Positions 19,167 to 28,612 of a DNA stretch of 64,000 nucleotides are shown piece by piece. The stretch comes from Bryopsis sp. KO-2023 (taxonomy: Eukaryota > Chlorophyta > Ulvophyceae > Bryopsidales > Bryopsidaceae). The translations under genes and the position numbers were made by a program. The notes under the pieces are model-generated. The model saw only the letters and a program-made list of their open reading frames with translations. It had not been told where the DNA came from and searched no databases. Location: contig BSYQ01000007.1 of assembly GCA_030272585.1 (NCBI GenBank), positions 1,182,001-1,246,000 of the forward strand. Direction: 5' to 3'. Every line of letters begins with the position of its first letter. Within the stretch, counting starts at the first letter, position 1.

Positions 19167-20948
19167 TTAACGCTGTTCCGGCGCTTGCGCTTGCTGCACT
19201 GCACGATACCGGACACAGGGATCAAATGCGGCAGCCACCCTCTTGGACTTAAGGAATGGCAGATCCCTTGTGATGCCGGACACCTTGAGCTGCCGCTTCA
19301 CACACATGTTGCAGTGTGGCAACTTCTCGTGCTCAGCCGGGAACGAAGGGATTTCTTCGAACGTCGAGCGTGTCAGCTTCAACATATGGGCAGGTAGAGA
19401 GAATGGGGAGACGGTGGCGATGGACTTGTTGTCCACTTCCGCGACTTTTTGGACCGCCGTGACGATGCGCCCCAGCATCGAGTATGCCAACCAATGAGCA
19501 TCACACACGAGGTGATACCCACAAGGAAGGACGGAATACTTCTTCTGCGTCAGCCGCTGAGCACTTGCTTGCATTGGGCTTCTCCCGCACCAAATGCACA
19601 TGGGCAACTCGTGAAAGTGCCGGTTGCCGCGGTAATTTTGCAAGGCTCGGTCCCTGGGGTTAGTGTATTGGACCTTCGGCCATTTCTCTGACGCAGTGAT
19701 GGGGTTGCAAGCCTCCTCGATATCCTCCCGTGACAGGTTCACTTCGCTGGGTGCAGCATCCACTTTGTCCTGAGCAGCCGCCCTTAGTCTTCTGAGCTTA
19801 ACCTTTTCTCGGAAAGCCCGAAGTGCTGCTTCTGTTGGAGCTAACTCCAACGGTGGATGGACCGCACGCTGGACCTCTGTCACCTGGCTTGGCCCTTCAT
19901 CATTCCCTATTTCCCCGTCCTCCAGTTCAGAACTAGGACCTTCGAGCCTAGGAGGTGGACTGCCGAAGTCAATTTCTTCGTTAAAATCCAAGTCCAAAAG
20001 CTCCTCCTCTCTCATGTCGAATAAGTCCTCCCCCGGTGCTATTGCGGTAGCCTCATCTCCGGGAGTCTGAACTGTTGGTGCTGGTTGTGAGGGTGCTGGA
20101 GTCTTTAATGCGGCAGCCTTTAACTTGAGTAACAAGTTGGCTCTTGCTGCATCTCCAGGCATACGATCCCTCGGTGGCTCACCACCTTCATCGTCACCGT
20201 CCTCTCGCCTTCTCTTTCCGTGTGGATCTTCATCCCTACACGGCGAGCTTGGGCGTTTGTTTTTCCCTTTCCCCTTGCCCTTGCTTGAGCCTCCCGCATC
20301 ATCGTCCTTGGACGGTTCCAGATCAAGTGTTGCGTTTGACAACAGAACTTGGACTTGGCGATCCAGTTCTTCGCGTACCCGTGGTGCTGGTACCGCCGGG
20401 TTCAAACGCAGCATCTTGTCCGTTGTTTCGCTCTGCACTTGAAGTTTTTCAGAGCCGTCTCTGAGGGACTCTCCCAGCAAATCGATCTGCAGCTCTTGTT
20501 CTGCCAATTCCTTCTTAAGGTTGTTGGCTGCTGCACTCCACGCGGTTGCTACAGCTCGCTGCAGCGTTTCCTCTACCGCGGTAAATCGATCCACCATTCC
20601 CCCGAGAGCTTGTTTACGGAGGTCATTCTCACGATGGTTAGCCATCATGTGAGATTGGAACCTTTGCTTTTTCAGCTTCATGGCTTCCAATTTTTCTTCC
20701 AAGACCTTGGTCTTGTCCTCCGCTTCTTTCTTTTCCGCCTCCGCCTTTTCCTTGGCTTTCTCCGCTGCCTCCTTCGCAGCCTCAGCTGCTTTCGTCCGGT
20801 CACTCAACTCTGAGAGCTGCCGGGTTAAGGCCTCATTATTCTGCAGCACTTCCTCTGCGGTCGATGTAAAGTGCTGCAGCTCCTCTTCTTTTTGAGCTAC
20901 CTCCGCTTCCAACCTCGCAATAATTGCGGCGGTTGTATCGGCAGCCAT
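19167..20948 (-). CDS. Element D ORF3: coiled-coil protein with RING-like Cys/His domain
   Basis: The ATG at 20948 gives 593 residues; the frame is open a further 20 codons upstream without ATG. Residues about 5-200 are Ala/Glu/Lys-rich and look like long coiled coils. A basic, KGKGKGKNKRP-containing segment and acidic Pro-rich linkers follow. From about residue 450 a cysteine/histidine pattern appears: C-x2-C-x21-C-x2-H-x2-C-x2-H and, about 60 residues later, C-x2-C. The spacing resembles a RING-type zinc finger with one Cys replaced by His. It lies between integrase and the 3' LTR in sense, where some Ty3-type elements carry env-like or accessory ORFs, but it has no signal peptide or membrane segment. 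The function is unknown; a ubiquitin-ligase-like or nucleic-acid-binding role is only a guess. Confidence 0.75.
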   Translation of the reverse strand: MAADTTAAIIARLEAEVAQKEEELQHFTSTAEEVLQNNEALTRQLSELSDRTKAAEAAKEAAEKAKEKAEAEKKEAEDKTKVLEEKLEAMKLKKQRFQSHMMANHRENDLRKQALGGMVDRFTAVEETLQRAVATAWSAAANNLKKELAEQELQIDLLGESLRDGSEKLQVQSETTDKMLRLNPAVPAPRVREELDRQVQVLLSNATLDLEPSKDDDAGGSSKGKGKGKNKRPSSPCRDEDPHGKRRREDGDDEGGEPPRDRMPGDAARANLLLKLKAAALKTPAPSQPAPTVQTPGDEATAIAPGEDLFDMREEELLDLDFNEEIDFGSPPPRLEGPSSELEDGEIGNDEGPSQVTEVQRAVHPPLELAPTEAALRAFREKVKLRRLRAAAQDKVDAAPSEVNLSREDIEEACNPITASEKWPKVQYTNPRDRALQNYRGNRHFHELPMCIWCGRSPMQASAQRLTQKKYSVLPCGYHLVCDAHWLAYSMLGRIVTAVQKVAEVDNKSIATVSPFSLPAHMLKLTRSTFEEIPSFPAEHEKLPHCNMCVKRQLKVSGITRDLPFLKSKRVAAAFDPCVRYRAVQQAQAPEQR

Positions 20949-21008
20949 TATGTTTGTCGGAAAGAAAGATATAAACAACGGTTTGTGCGTCTTTAGACTC
21001 TTTTTCAC

Positions 21009-21398
21009 TCAGGAGCTCGCTCCGTTCACACAAACACTAGGGCAAAATGATTCGAGGGCTGCGCTTATAAGGCTGGGTGACTCGTACACTTTCCTCGTTG
21101 GGTTATTGGGGTGAGACACCAACGTTTTGCTCGGTTGGAGTCTCGTCAAGACCACCTCAACACGTCACTTGATAGGGGTTTTCTCGGAACAACCACACTA
21201 TCTCGAATGTGACATCGTTTGCCCGGTTTCTAAAGTACTACTGAAGCTACACTTACTGCGCCAGCCAAATAACTTAGGCACCTAACGCATTAAAGTTAAA
21301 GAGTTGGTTTGGAAGTCGACAGAGTTTTTCTAAGGTATCCTTTTTCGCGCCCCCTTGCTATAAGGAGTTCCACCTTAGCCATCAAACACTCTGCTTCC
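21009..21398 (-). other. Spacer between pol and ORF3 of element D
   Basis: A non-coding gap after the pol stop. On the minus strand it contains TATAAG at 21064-21069, about 115 bases before the ORF3 ATG. That is a possible internal promoter for a separate ORF3 transcript; splicing from the LTR transcript is the alternative. Confidence 0.35.
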
Positions 21399-24300
21399 CT
21401 ATTCTCTTCCTTTCTGCAACTCTTTTCTTTCTTTCTCTTTAAATGCGCGAAGTATATCTGGTGCGTTAACCAGATTAGCTTCAGGTTCCCAAGTAGCGTC
21501 AAGTAGATCGTATCCTTTCCACAGCACTAGGTATTCACGATTGCGTTTACCTCTAGCCCTTAGGATATTTTCGACCTCATACTCTACTTCGCTACCAATC
21601 AACTCTCCTTCTGGAGGTTGTATCTGCCTGCTGTTATCACTCGAGGCGTGATAACGCTTGAACTTAGAAACATGAAACACTGGGTGAATGAGCCATGTTT
21701 CCGGAAGTTGAACTCTGTAAGCCACCTTTGATATTTTCTCCACAATTTCAAAGGGACCCACAAATCGACGGCGCAGTTTGGGACTCACTTTGTTCAAAGC
21801 AGCCAACGGAATAAAACGGCTTTTTATCAGGACTTTATCCCCTTTCTCAAAAGCAATATCTTTCCTCTTCTTGTTTGCACTCACACACATTCTGTGTTGT
21901 GCTCTAGAGTAATATGCTTTTGCGGTATCTAAGTCCTGTGCCATCCGTGCTACCATAGTCTTAACTGCCTCCACTTGAAATTGCGTTGCCGTCCCACCAA
22001 TGTTTGGTGTTTCTGGATGGTACCCATACATCAAGTATGCAGGTGCGAACCCTGTACTCGCATTCACTGCATTGTTTGCTGCAAACTCTGCTGTAGGTAA
22101 ATACTCAACCCACTTATGGGGATACCTCTCAGCATATGGCCTTAGAAAATTTTCCAGAGTACGTATGGTAACCTCACTCTGCCCATCCGTCTGAGGGTGG
22201 TAAGCTGTACTCATACGAATCTCTGTACCCAGAGCTTTAAAAAGCGTCTGCCAGAACTTGCTGGTAAAGCGAGGGTCTCTATCAGACACAATCACTTTAG
22301 GTAGGCCATGGTTGCGGTAAACATGTTCGATAAAAAGTTGGGCGTATCCTGCAGCGGTAATCTCTTTAGTACATGGGGCGAAATGCACAAACTTGGTAAG
22401 TCTATCGACAAAGACAGCTACAGCACTAAACCCATTGGATGCTGGTAGATCTGTCACCAAGTCAGTGGTAATCTGCTCCCACTTCCGCTCAGGTATTGGC
22501 AGGGGTTGAAGTAAGCCCATAGGCTTCTGTGTGTCAGCCTTTATTTGTTGGCACACAGGGCATTCGCGCACAAATGCCTTCAACTCATTCATCCACCCCT
22601 TCCACCAATATCGCCGCGCTAGGATTTCTCCTGTTCGCGCTGGTCCTGTATGGCCTGCTGAAGGTGTCTCATGGCACTCCTTCATGATCTTATTGCGCTG
22701 GCCTTTAGGAACCACCACTTTCTCGACTAACCCTCTCTTTGGGACCGTCCAGAGTATTCCCTCTCTGAGGAAATATCCCTCAACTTCCTCGCCACTCTCA
22801 AGCTTCCGCAATATCTTCACCAAGGAGTTATCAGCTTGGAGGGCTTGTTTCCACTCGTCTTGGCTTGCTTGATGCACTTGCCAAGTGGAAATGTTCATCG
22901 CAGTTTCCACGGGCTTAGGAACACTGCGGGAGAGAGCATCTGCTAACACATTAGCCTTGCCTTTAATATAGGAGATCTTGGGGTTGATCGAAGTCAGGTA
23001 CCCCGCCTCAAGCCATCTTGCTTGGGTTCTAGAAAGGTTCCTCTGCGACAGAATATGCGTCAGAGGTTGGTGGTCAGTGAACACTGTTACTCCACCTGCA
23101 CAACCTTCTAGATAATGTCTCCACTGCACCATCGCATAACATATTGCACACAACTCTTTGTCGTATGGTGCATAGTTAAGCTCGGCAGGCTTGAATCTAC
23201 GTGAGAGGTAAGCTATTGGCTGCAGCCCCTCTCCGTGATCCTGTGTTAACACGGCACCGATGGCCTCATTCGACGCATCAGTGATCACAGTGTAAGGCAG
23301 TGACGCATCTGGAAAAATAAGGACGGGAGCTTGACTTAAACGCTTTTTCAGTTCATTGAATGCGCCACGCTCAACCTGTCCCCATCTCCAGGGATGGTCT
23401 TTTTTCACTAAGTCATGGAGTGGTCCAGCAACATGTGCAAACTGGGGAATGAATTTTCTGTAGTATGAAACCATTCCAAGGAAACTACGTACATCACTAA
23501 CACTCTGTAGTTCCTTCCACTCCTTCACTGCCTTCACTTTTTGTTCCTGTGGTTTTAACCCACTTCCGCTAATGCGGTAGCCAAGATAGTCTACTGTTGC
23601 GACAGCCAGCTCACTTTTACTTGCCTTAGCAAAAAGCTGATATTCTGCTAGTCGCGACAGGACTTTCTCTAAGTGTTCGGCATGCTGTTCCATGTTTTCA
23701 GAGAAGATGAGTATGTCATCGATAAAGACAACAACAAAATCATCTAAAAACTCTGCGAGTAGGTCTTGCACTAGAGTTTGGAATTGCGCTGGGCAATTGG
23801 TTAGCCCAAAAGGCGCTACCAAAAACTCAAAGTGACCGTATCTCGTGCGGAACGCTGTTTTATCTGTATCAGATGGCCTTACTGGAAATTGCCAATAGCC
23901 TGATCGCAGATCTAACTTCGAGAACACTTTGGCTTTGAACACTCTATCCATCAATTCTTCTGGCAGGGGTAAAGGATACCGGTTTTTCACCGTCACCTTA
24001 TTGATCCACCTGTAATCCACACACATCCTTAAGCCTCCATCCTTTTTCGGTACAAATAGGATTGGCGCGCCCCAAGGGGACTCGGATGGTTTGATTTTCT
24101 TCTGTTCCAGAAGGTAGTCCACTTGTGCTTTCACTTCATCCAGCTCTGCTGGTGAAAGCTTGTATATTGGACGATGGATAGGTGTTGGATCCTCCAGGTC
24201 TATCTTAAACTCATGACCTTTTCTCTTCGGAGGGATCCCTGGGGGTAAATCACGAGGGAACACACCACGGTGTGTTTCTACCACCTTTTTAATTTCGGCA

Positions 24301-25139
24301 GGGGTGTCTGAACGAATAAGTTTGCCAATCTCATCCTCAGTGTTGAATGGCTGTGTTCGCTCTATTGCGTCAGGCAATTCATGTTGGCCTAAAGCTTTCT
24401 CTTCAGACTCTTGCACTACAACCATGAATGCTGTCTCTGTTTTGAGATGACGCATCATTCTCTTAGCTGAACACTCAGTCACTGGCACCTCTTGCAGTAT
24501 CGACTGTACTTTTCGTTCAGGTTCAATACTCTCTTGGGTTGGATGTCGCAACGGGAGATGGAACACTTGGCTGTTTTTGCAAACTGAAATCTCATTCTGC
24601 TGAAAGTCTATGCGGGGGTTTTCTTTCTGCAACCAAGGCATGCCCAAGATTAGGTCATAACCAAGGTCTGGGAACAGATCCGCTTTCATTTTGCACTTCA
24701 GCCCTCCTATCTTTACTCGGAGGTTGTTACAGCTACCAGCCAGTTCTTTAATATCTCCGTTTGCCAACATTGCTCTCTTGGAGCTTGGTGTAATCGACAA
24801 CCCGAGATCACGCGCTACCTTATCATTGATATAGTTTGCGGTACTTCCACAATCAATGAATGCATAAAGGTCCGTGGTCTTGATCCGTGCTTTTACTTCG
24901 TACCCTCTCACAGGCACTTCTTGAATTTTTAACAGAGGGCATGTGTCACCCTTGGTTGATGAAGTTGATCGAACTTCTGACACATTAACTCGCTCTGTGG
25001 TAGACCGCTGGGTTGTTTCTGACCCACTATCGTCTACGTCTGCAGGCAGGGACTCCTGTAGACTACTCTGTGACTCCAATGAGCCCACAGATTCACTAAC
25101 AGAGGGAAGAGATGCAGATGACGCATGAGGCGCGTCCAT
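21399..25139 (-). CDS. Element D Pol: protease, RT, RNase H, integrase, chromodomain
   Basis: The first ATG gives 1246 residues, but the frame is open upstream through an Arg/Lys-rich segment to the gag stop, so fusion by -1 frameshifting is likely. Protease: AFIDCGST with Asp near 96 (Cys replaces the usual Ser/Thr) and LILGMPWL. RT: LDLRSGYWQF, APFGLTNCP and FIDD near 484. RNase H: ITDAS 621, KEL 662, FTDHQ 689, LADALS 734. Integrase: H823/H830/C860/C863 finger, and D893, D953, E989 in TTDLV, VSDRDPRF and GQSEV. A GPF motif near 1129 is followed by a chromodomain (about 1185-1235, YLVLWKGYDLLDATWEPE). This is the standard chromovirus layout. Chromodomains of this group guide integration to modified chromatin. 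The frame is intact. Confidence 0.95.
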   Translation of the reverse strand: MDAPHASSASLPSVSESVGSLESQSSLQESLPADVDDSGSETTQRSTTERVNVSEVRSTSSTKGDTCPLLKIQEVPVRGYEVKARIKTTDLYAFIDCGSTANYINDKVARDLGLSITPSSKRAMLANGDIKELAGSCNNLRVKIGGLKCKMKADLFPDLGYDLILGMPWLQKENPRIDFQQNEISVCKNSQVFHLPLRHPTQESIEPERKVQSILQEVPVTECSAKRMMRHLKTETAFMVVVQESEEKALGQHELPDAIERTQPFNTEDEIGKLIRSDTPAEIKKVVETHRGVFPRDLPPGIPPKRKGHEFKIDLEDPTPIHRPIYKLSPAELDEVKAQVDYLLEQKKIKPSESPWGAPILFVPKKDGGLRMCVDYRWINKVTVKNRYPLPLPEELMDRVFKAKVFSKLDLRSGYWQFPVRPSDTDKTAFRTRYGHFEFLVAPFGLTNCPAQFQTLVQDLLAEFLDDFVVVFIDDILIFSENMEQHAEHLEKVLSRLAEYQLFAKASKSELAVATVDYLGYRISGSGLKPQEQKVKAVKEWKELQSVSDVRSFLGMVSYYRKFIPQFAHVAGPLHDLVKKDHPWRWGQVERGAFNELKKRLSQAPVLIFPDASLPYTVITDASNEAIGAVLTQDHGEGLQPIAYLSRRFKPAELNYAPYDKELCAICYAMVQWRHYLEGCAGGVTVFTDHQPLTHILSQRNLSRTQARWLEAGYLTSINPKISYIKGKANVLADALSRSVPKPVETAMNISTWQVHQASQDEWKQALQADNSLVKILRKLESGEEVEGYFLREGILWTVPKRGLVEKVVVPKGQRNKIMKECHETPSAGHTGPARTGEILARRYWWKGWMNELKAFVRECPVCQQIKADTQKPMGLLQPLPIPERKWEQITTDLVTDLPASNGFSAVAVFVDRLTKFVHFAPCTKEITAAGYAQLFIEHVYRNHGLPKVIVSDRDPRFTSKFWQTLFKALGTEIRMSTAYHPQTDGQSEVTIRTLENFLRPYAERYPHKWVEYLPTAEFAANNAVNASTGFAPAYLMYGYHPETPNIGGTATQFQVEAVKTMVARMAQDLDTAKAYYSRAQHRMCVSANKKRKDIAFEKGDKVLIKSRFIPLAALNKVSPKLRRRFVGPFEIVEKISKVAYRVQLPETWLIHPVFHVSKFKRYHASSDNSRQIQPPEGELIGSEVEYEVENILRARGKRNREYLVLWKGYDLLDATWEPEANLVNAPDILRAFKEKERKELQKGRE

Positions 25140-25396
25140 CTCATCCGGTGTGCTTTCCTTCTGTTCATTTTTCCAATCGCAGTTGTCATGTGCCGATTGG
25201 GTAGATGTGGAGAGTGTCTCTGTTCTCTCTTCACGCGGTGTACTAGTCCGCTCCTCAGGTTTTCCGCTGTGAGTACTTTTAACCTTTTTCGAGGCACCTA
25301 CTTTTGATCTATGCTTCCTACGCCGCCTACGAACTCTATTTCGCTTACGACGTTTGCGTCGGCCAGGCTCAGACGAAGCAGTTTCCTGCCTGGCGG

Positions 25397-28048
25397 TCAG
25401 TTTAACATTTTTTTTACATCGGGGAGGTTTTTCACCTCCTCCAATCTAGGACATTGCCTCACAGGATGACCCTTCTTTCCACAAAGATAACAATTATATC
25501 CCCCTCCCCCCTGGGGGTTCTGTCTTCCCTGATTGGCTTGTCCTCTTCCACGGTTACCACCACCGCGTCCACGTCCACCACCACCACGTCCTCCTCCTCG
25601 TCCTTGTTGCTGTTGCTGCTGCTGTTGCACTCCTGCGGCAGCTTGTGGTGGTGCTTGAGCTGGTGGTGTAGGGTTCTGCTGCTGCTGACCCTGATTCTGG
25701 CCTTTCTTCTTTCTTCCACCACGCCAGACTCCTTTCTTTTTCTGATTGGTTTGCCCTCCTTGGCCTTGTGTTCCAACTCCAAGGGCTTCCAATCGTTCGG
25801 CGGATATGATGGCGGCCTCTACATCTCGAGGTACCGTTGCTGCGACTAACTTCTGAACTTCACTTTTCAGTCCATCCACGAAGAGCAAATACTGGTGATC
25901 CTCTTCGAGGTCTGGAATCCTCAAGACTAACCGCTGAAACTCTTTAACGAACTGTTTCACGGTTCCAGTCTGCTTGAGTTTATGGAGGTCACGCCACGCT
26001 TCATCTCGATCACTAGAGAATTCGAAAGCTGTAGCTAAGCCATCCATGAAGTCCATCCAGTCACGGAAGGGTGGTCTTTCACCTCGGTGAATTTTCAACT
26101 CTTGCATCGTTAACCAATCCGAGGCAGCCCCATAAAGGTTAGTGGCCATAATCGATTGCCACTGTGCTTCATGCACTCCGCAGGTTCTCAAGTACCGCGT
26201 CATGAGCACTTGCCATTTACGGGCTTTTGGTTCTCCACTTCCGTTAAATGCGCGAGGCATTTGCAACTTGACGGTGCTAGGCAACCACTGTCCTTGCCTA
26301 GGAGGTCCTGGCCCTGCCGGTCCAGCGCCACCTCCACCTCCACCTCCACCAGGAGGTCCACCGGGAGGTCCACCGCCTCCACCATCTCCACCGCCGCCAC
26401 CACCTCCTCCGCCATCAGGCGCACCTGGAATGCGGGAAGGTGGGCGGTTTCGTCTGTCGCGGTAATCATCACCGCCATCATCATCTGGGTCGTCATCACC
26501 AGGGTCTCCAAAGTTACCTCGCATGCGAGGAACTCGACTGGGTCCACCAGTAGACTCATATGAACCAAGTGCAGCAAAGGGATTATTTTCTACCCTTGCT
26601 CCCAAAGCACTTAACCCAAGTCCCAATCTTCCAGTACGTGTGGGGATCTGCATGGGTTCTTTTCCTTTCTCTTCTCTGACCTGTGCCTTAGCACGCTCAA
26701 GGTCAATTTGATATAACACTTCTGCTGAGGAGAGAACTCTTGGGTTAGTTCGTGTGGGTCTACGTGATCCATCGGCAGAGTCGGGTTCTGAGATGCGTAC
26801 TCCAGGCTGAGCTCTTGTACTTGGAGGTATCAACTGAGGGAATGTGAAATCAGCGTCTGGTGCGCTATCCACTGCAGTGCATGGTGGTGCTTCTGCAGCA
26901 ACAATTTCACCCTCCTCGACCTGTACTGCTGGAGGAGCCGGTATTGTTGAGGTTCCTGCCCCAACCATTCCTACCGCGAAGCTCTGATCTAGTGGCGGCC
27001 ATGATGCAGCCAACTGCTTTACTGATTTCTTCGGCAGCGGCATCCCAAAGGCTGAGTCCTCAGGCTCAGGAGAAGTTGATTCTTCTCGCTCTGGTGATAC
27101 TGCACGAGCATCACTTCCACTTTGGGCACTCTGACTTCCGCCACTCACATCCTCCATGCTTCGTTCCAGGCCAGATAATCTTAAGGCAACCACATCAGCT
27201 GCATCTTGCTGCGGATCCCAGGTCTTGGATGCCTTTTTCTCCAAGGCAATCAAATCTTTTTGAATTGCTACTCTTGAGCTCTGCAAACGCTTCACCTCAG
27301 CACCTTGTTTATGCAAGGACTCCCGAAACAATTCTAGAGTCCGTTCGACTTTTTCGTTGGAATCCGCAACAGTTCCTAATAAGCCTTCAATTCTCCGCCC
27401 TTGAACAAGGGATAACTCGGAGAGTTGTTTTAACTGAAGTGCTGATGCTTCAGTTGCTTCTTTTAGGTCAGCAAAACGAGAGTCCGCTAGAATGTCTGCG
27501 GCATCCATTCTCCTCGTTATTGCGTCCACAGAAGCTTTGATCTCGGCTCTTTCTTTTCTATGGTCGATATCTTGGCGTAATAGCCTCTGCTCGTATCGAC
27601 TATGTTGAGCCGCTACTGAATCCAGCTTCTGCTGTTGCGACACCACCGCATGCTGTGTGGCCTCAACCTGTTGCGCATGCTGGTGCTGTGTTTCCAGCGC
27701 CTGCCCGATCACCTCTGATGCGCCAGCCAGTTGGTTCGACACAGAGGCCTCAGCATGGGCTAGCCTCTGCCCCAGTGTCTGGTCAACTTGCTGCAGGTGA
27801 CCCCTTAGCCCGTGGGCTAAATCGTCCACACGGTCATGGACCGCATCCACATCCTCTCTTAAGGCTTCCGCATCAGCTCCCATGTCTATGTCGACAGCTG
27901 CTTGCTGGACATTGTGGATGTTCTGGACGTTTATTTGTTGATACACAACATTGGGTGCGTCAGGCAATTCCTCATCGAACTCAGGTTCAATCCCTGGCTC
28001 TTCAACTTGAGGCTCGCGCACTGCCAATGCGTGTTCACGGTCAGCCAT
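25397..28048 (-). CDS. Element D Gag
   Basis: The ATG at 28048 gives 883 residues, long for a Ty3-type Gag. The first 330 residues are Gln/Ala/Glu-rich and predicted coiled coil. An acidic/Pro linker and a Gly/Pro-rich stretch (about 530-590) follow. Next is a retrotransposon Gag capsid region (about 595-760, with WLTMQEL, FRDWMDFMDGLATAF, TVKQFVKEFQRL). Poly-Gln and RGG-rich tracts precede a single zinc knuckle (C853, C856, H861, C866; CYLCGKKGHPVRQC). It should form the virus-like particle and bind RNA. The gag stop (TGA, 25397-25399) is preceded by an A8 run suited to -1 slippage into pol. Confidence 0.92.
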   Translation of the reverse strand: MADREHALAVREPQVEEPGIEPEFDEELPDAPNVVYQQINVQNIHNVQQAAVDIDMGADAEALREDVDAVHDRVDDLAHGLRGHLQQVDQTLGQRLAHAEASVSNQLAGASEVIGQALETQHQHAQQVEATQHAVVSQQQKLDSVAAQHSRYEQRLLRQDIDHRKERAEIKASVDAITRRMDAADILADSRFADLKEATEASALQLKQLSELSLVQGRRIEGLLGTVADSNEKVERTLELFRESLHKQGAEVKRLQSSRVAIQKDLIALEKKASKTWDPQQDAADVVALRLSGLERSMEDVSGGSQSAQSGSDARAVSPEREESTSPEPEDSAFGMPLPKKSVKQLAASWPPLDQSFAVGMVGAGTSTIPAPPAVQVEEGEIVAAEAPPCTAVDSAPDADFTFPQLIPPSTRAQPGVRISEPDSADGSRRPTRTNPRVLSSAEVLYQIDLERAKAQVREEKGKEPMQIPTRTGRLGLGLSALGARVENNPFAALGSYESTGGPSRVPRMRGNFGDPGDDDPDDDGGDDYRDRRNRPPSRIPGAPDGGGGGGGGGDGGGGGPPGGPPGGGGGGGGAGPAGPGPPRQGQWLPSTVKLQMPRAFNGSGEPKARKWQVLMTRYLRTCGVHEAQWQSIMATNLYGAASDWLTMQELKIHRGERPPFRDWMDFMDGLATAFEFSSDRDEAWRDLHKLKQTGTVKQFVKEFQRLVLRIPDLEEDHQYLLFVDGLKSEVQKLVAATVPRDVEAAIISAERLEALGVGTQGQGGQTNQKKKGVWRGGRKKKGQNQGQQQQNPTPPAQAPPQAAAGVQQQQQQQQGRGGGRGGGGRGRGGGNRGRGQANQGRQNPQGGGGYNCYLCGKKGHPVRQCPRLEEVKNLPDVKKMLN
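25408..25415 (-). promoter_or_regulatory. Candidate -1 frameshift site between gag and pol of D
   Basis: On the minus strand the last Gag codons include GTA AAA AAA ATG, containing the heptamer A-AAA-AAA in the zero frame. A one-base backward slip there enters the pol frame, which stays open past the gag TGA. I have not assessed a downstream RNA structure. Confidence 0.55.
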
Positions 28049-28179
28049 GGTCTCTCAGCCACTATTTGGGAGTACTCAACAACCACGGTTGGAGTTTCTC
28101 TCTACCAAACAAACAAACAAAAACGTTTGTTGCGCCACGTTCACAAGTTTCGATCTCAAGAACTTAAAGTTCTTGCCTA

Positions 28180-28191
28180 GCTCCGAAACCA
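28180..28191 (-). other. Primer-binding site of element D
   Basis: The minus strand reads TGGTTTCGGAGC, two bases (AT) after the end of the 5' LTR. The same 12-base site is used by the four other elements in the window. Confidence 0.75.
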
Positions 28192-28193
28192 AT

Positions 28194-28612
28194 TGATAGT
28201 GAAGCTTGTGGGTGACGCAATAGTGGTCGGCTGTGTTGATTGGATTCGTGATAACTTGCTGGCTAACGCAAGTATACTTGTGGGGTTTGTTGGTTTAGAC
28301 AACTCTCTAGCTAGCGCGGTTGTGAACGCTACCAGAGCACTTGGGTTGGGAAGTGATTGCGTCAGGCAAACACTTAACACACACACACACAAACACACAC
28401 ACAAGCGGGAACACACCAATCCCACGAATCCCGAGTTCTTACAAAATAAAGTGAATGTCAAAACAACGAGTGGGCCTCTTAAGTACCCCTAAGTGTAGTA
28501 CGCTGACGCATGCCCCAAACTCTGGGTCTAATCTGTCTTACTCGCGAACCCGCATGCGTCAGCCACCCTCGGCTCTATCCCAAACTACCTCGTGAGCGCT
28601 AAAAGACTAACA
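28194..28612 (-). repeat. 5' LTR of element D
   Basis: This 419-bp copy looks identical to 18553-18971 and is followed by the target duplication TGTAA at 28613-28617. Confidence 0.93.

Larger units (their letters stand above)
18553..28612 (-). mobile_element. LTR retrotransposon D, chromovirus with a third ORF, inserted in C
   Basis: This 10,060-bp element has 419-bp LTRs (18553-18971 and 28194-28612, TGTTAG...CTATCA on the minus strand) and a 5-bp target duplication TGTAA (18548-18552, 28613-28617). The undisturbed target is visible in element B at 9645-9665. ORFs in order are gag (25397-28048), pol with chromodomain (21399-25139, open upstream to the gag stop) and ORF3 (19167-20948). The LTRs look identical and all ORFs are intact, so it may be autonomous and is the youngest layer of the nest. 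Confidence 0.95.

Noticed and set aside
20125..20813. Plus-strand frames of 105-154 codons opposite D ORF3
   Set aside because: Antisense of coiled-coil coding repeats; the minus frame has ATG, intact length and a zinc pattern.
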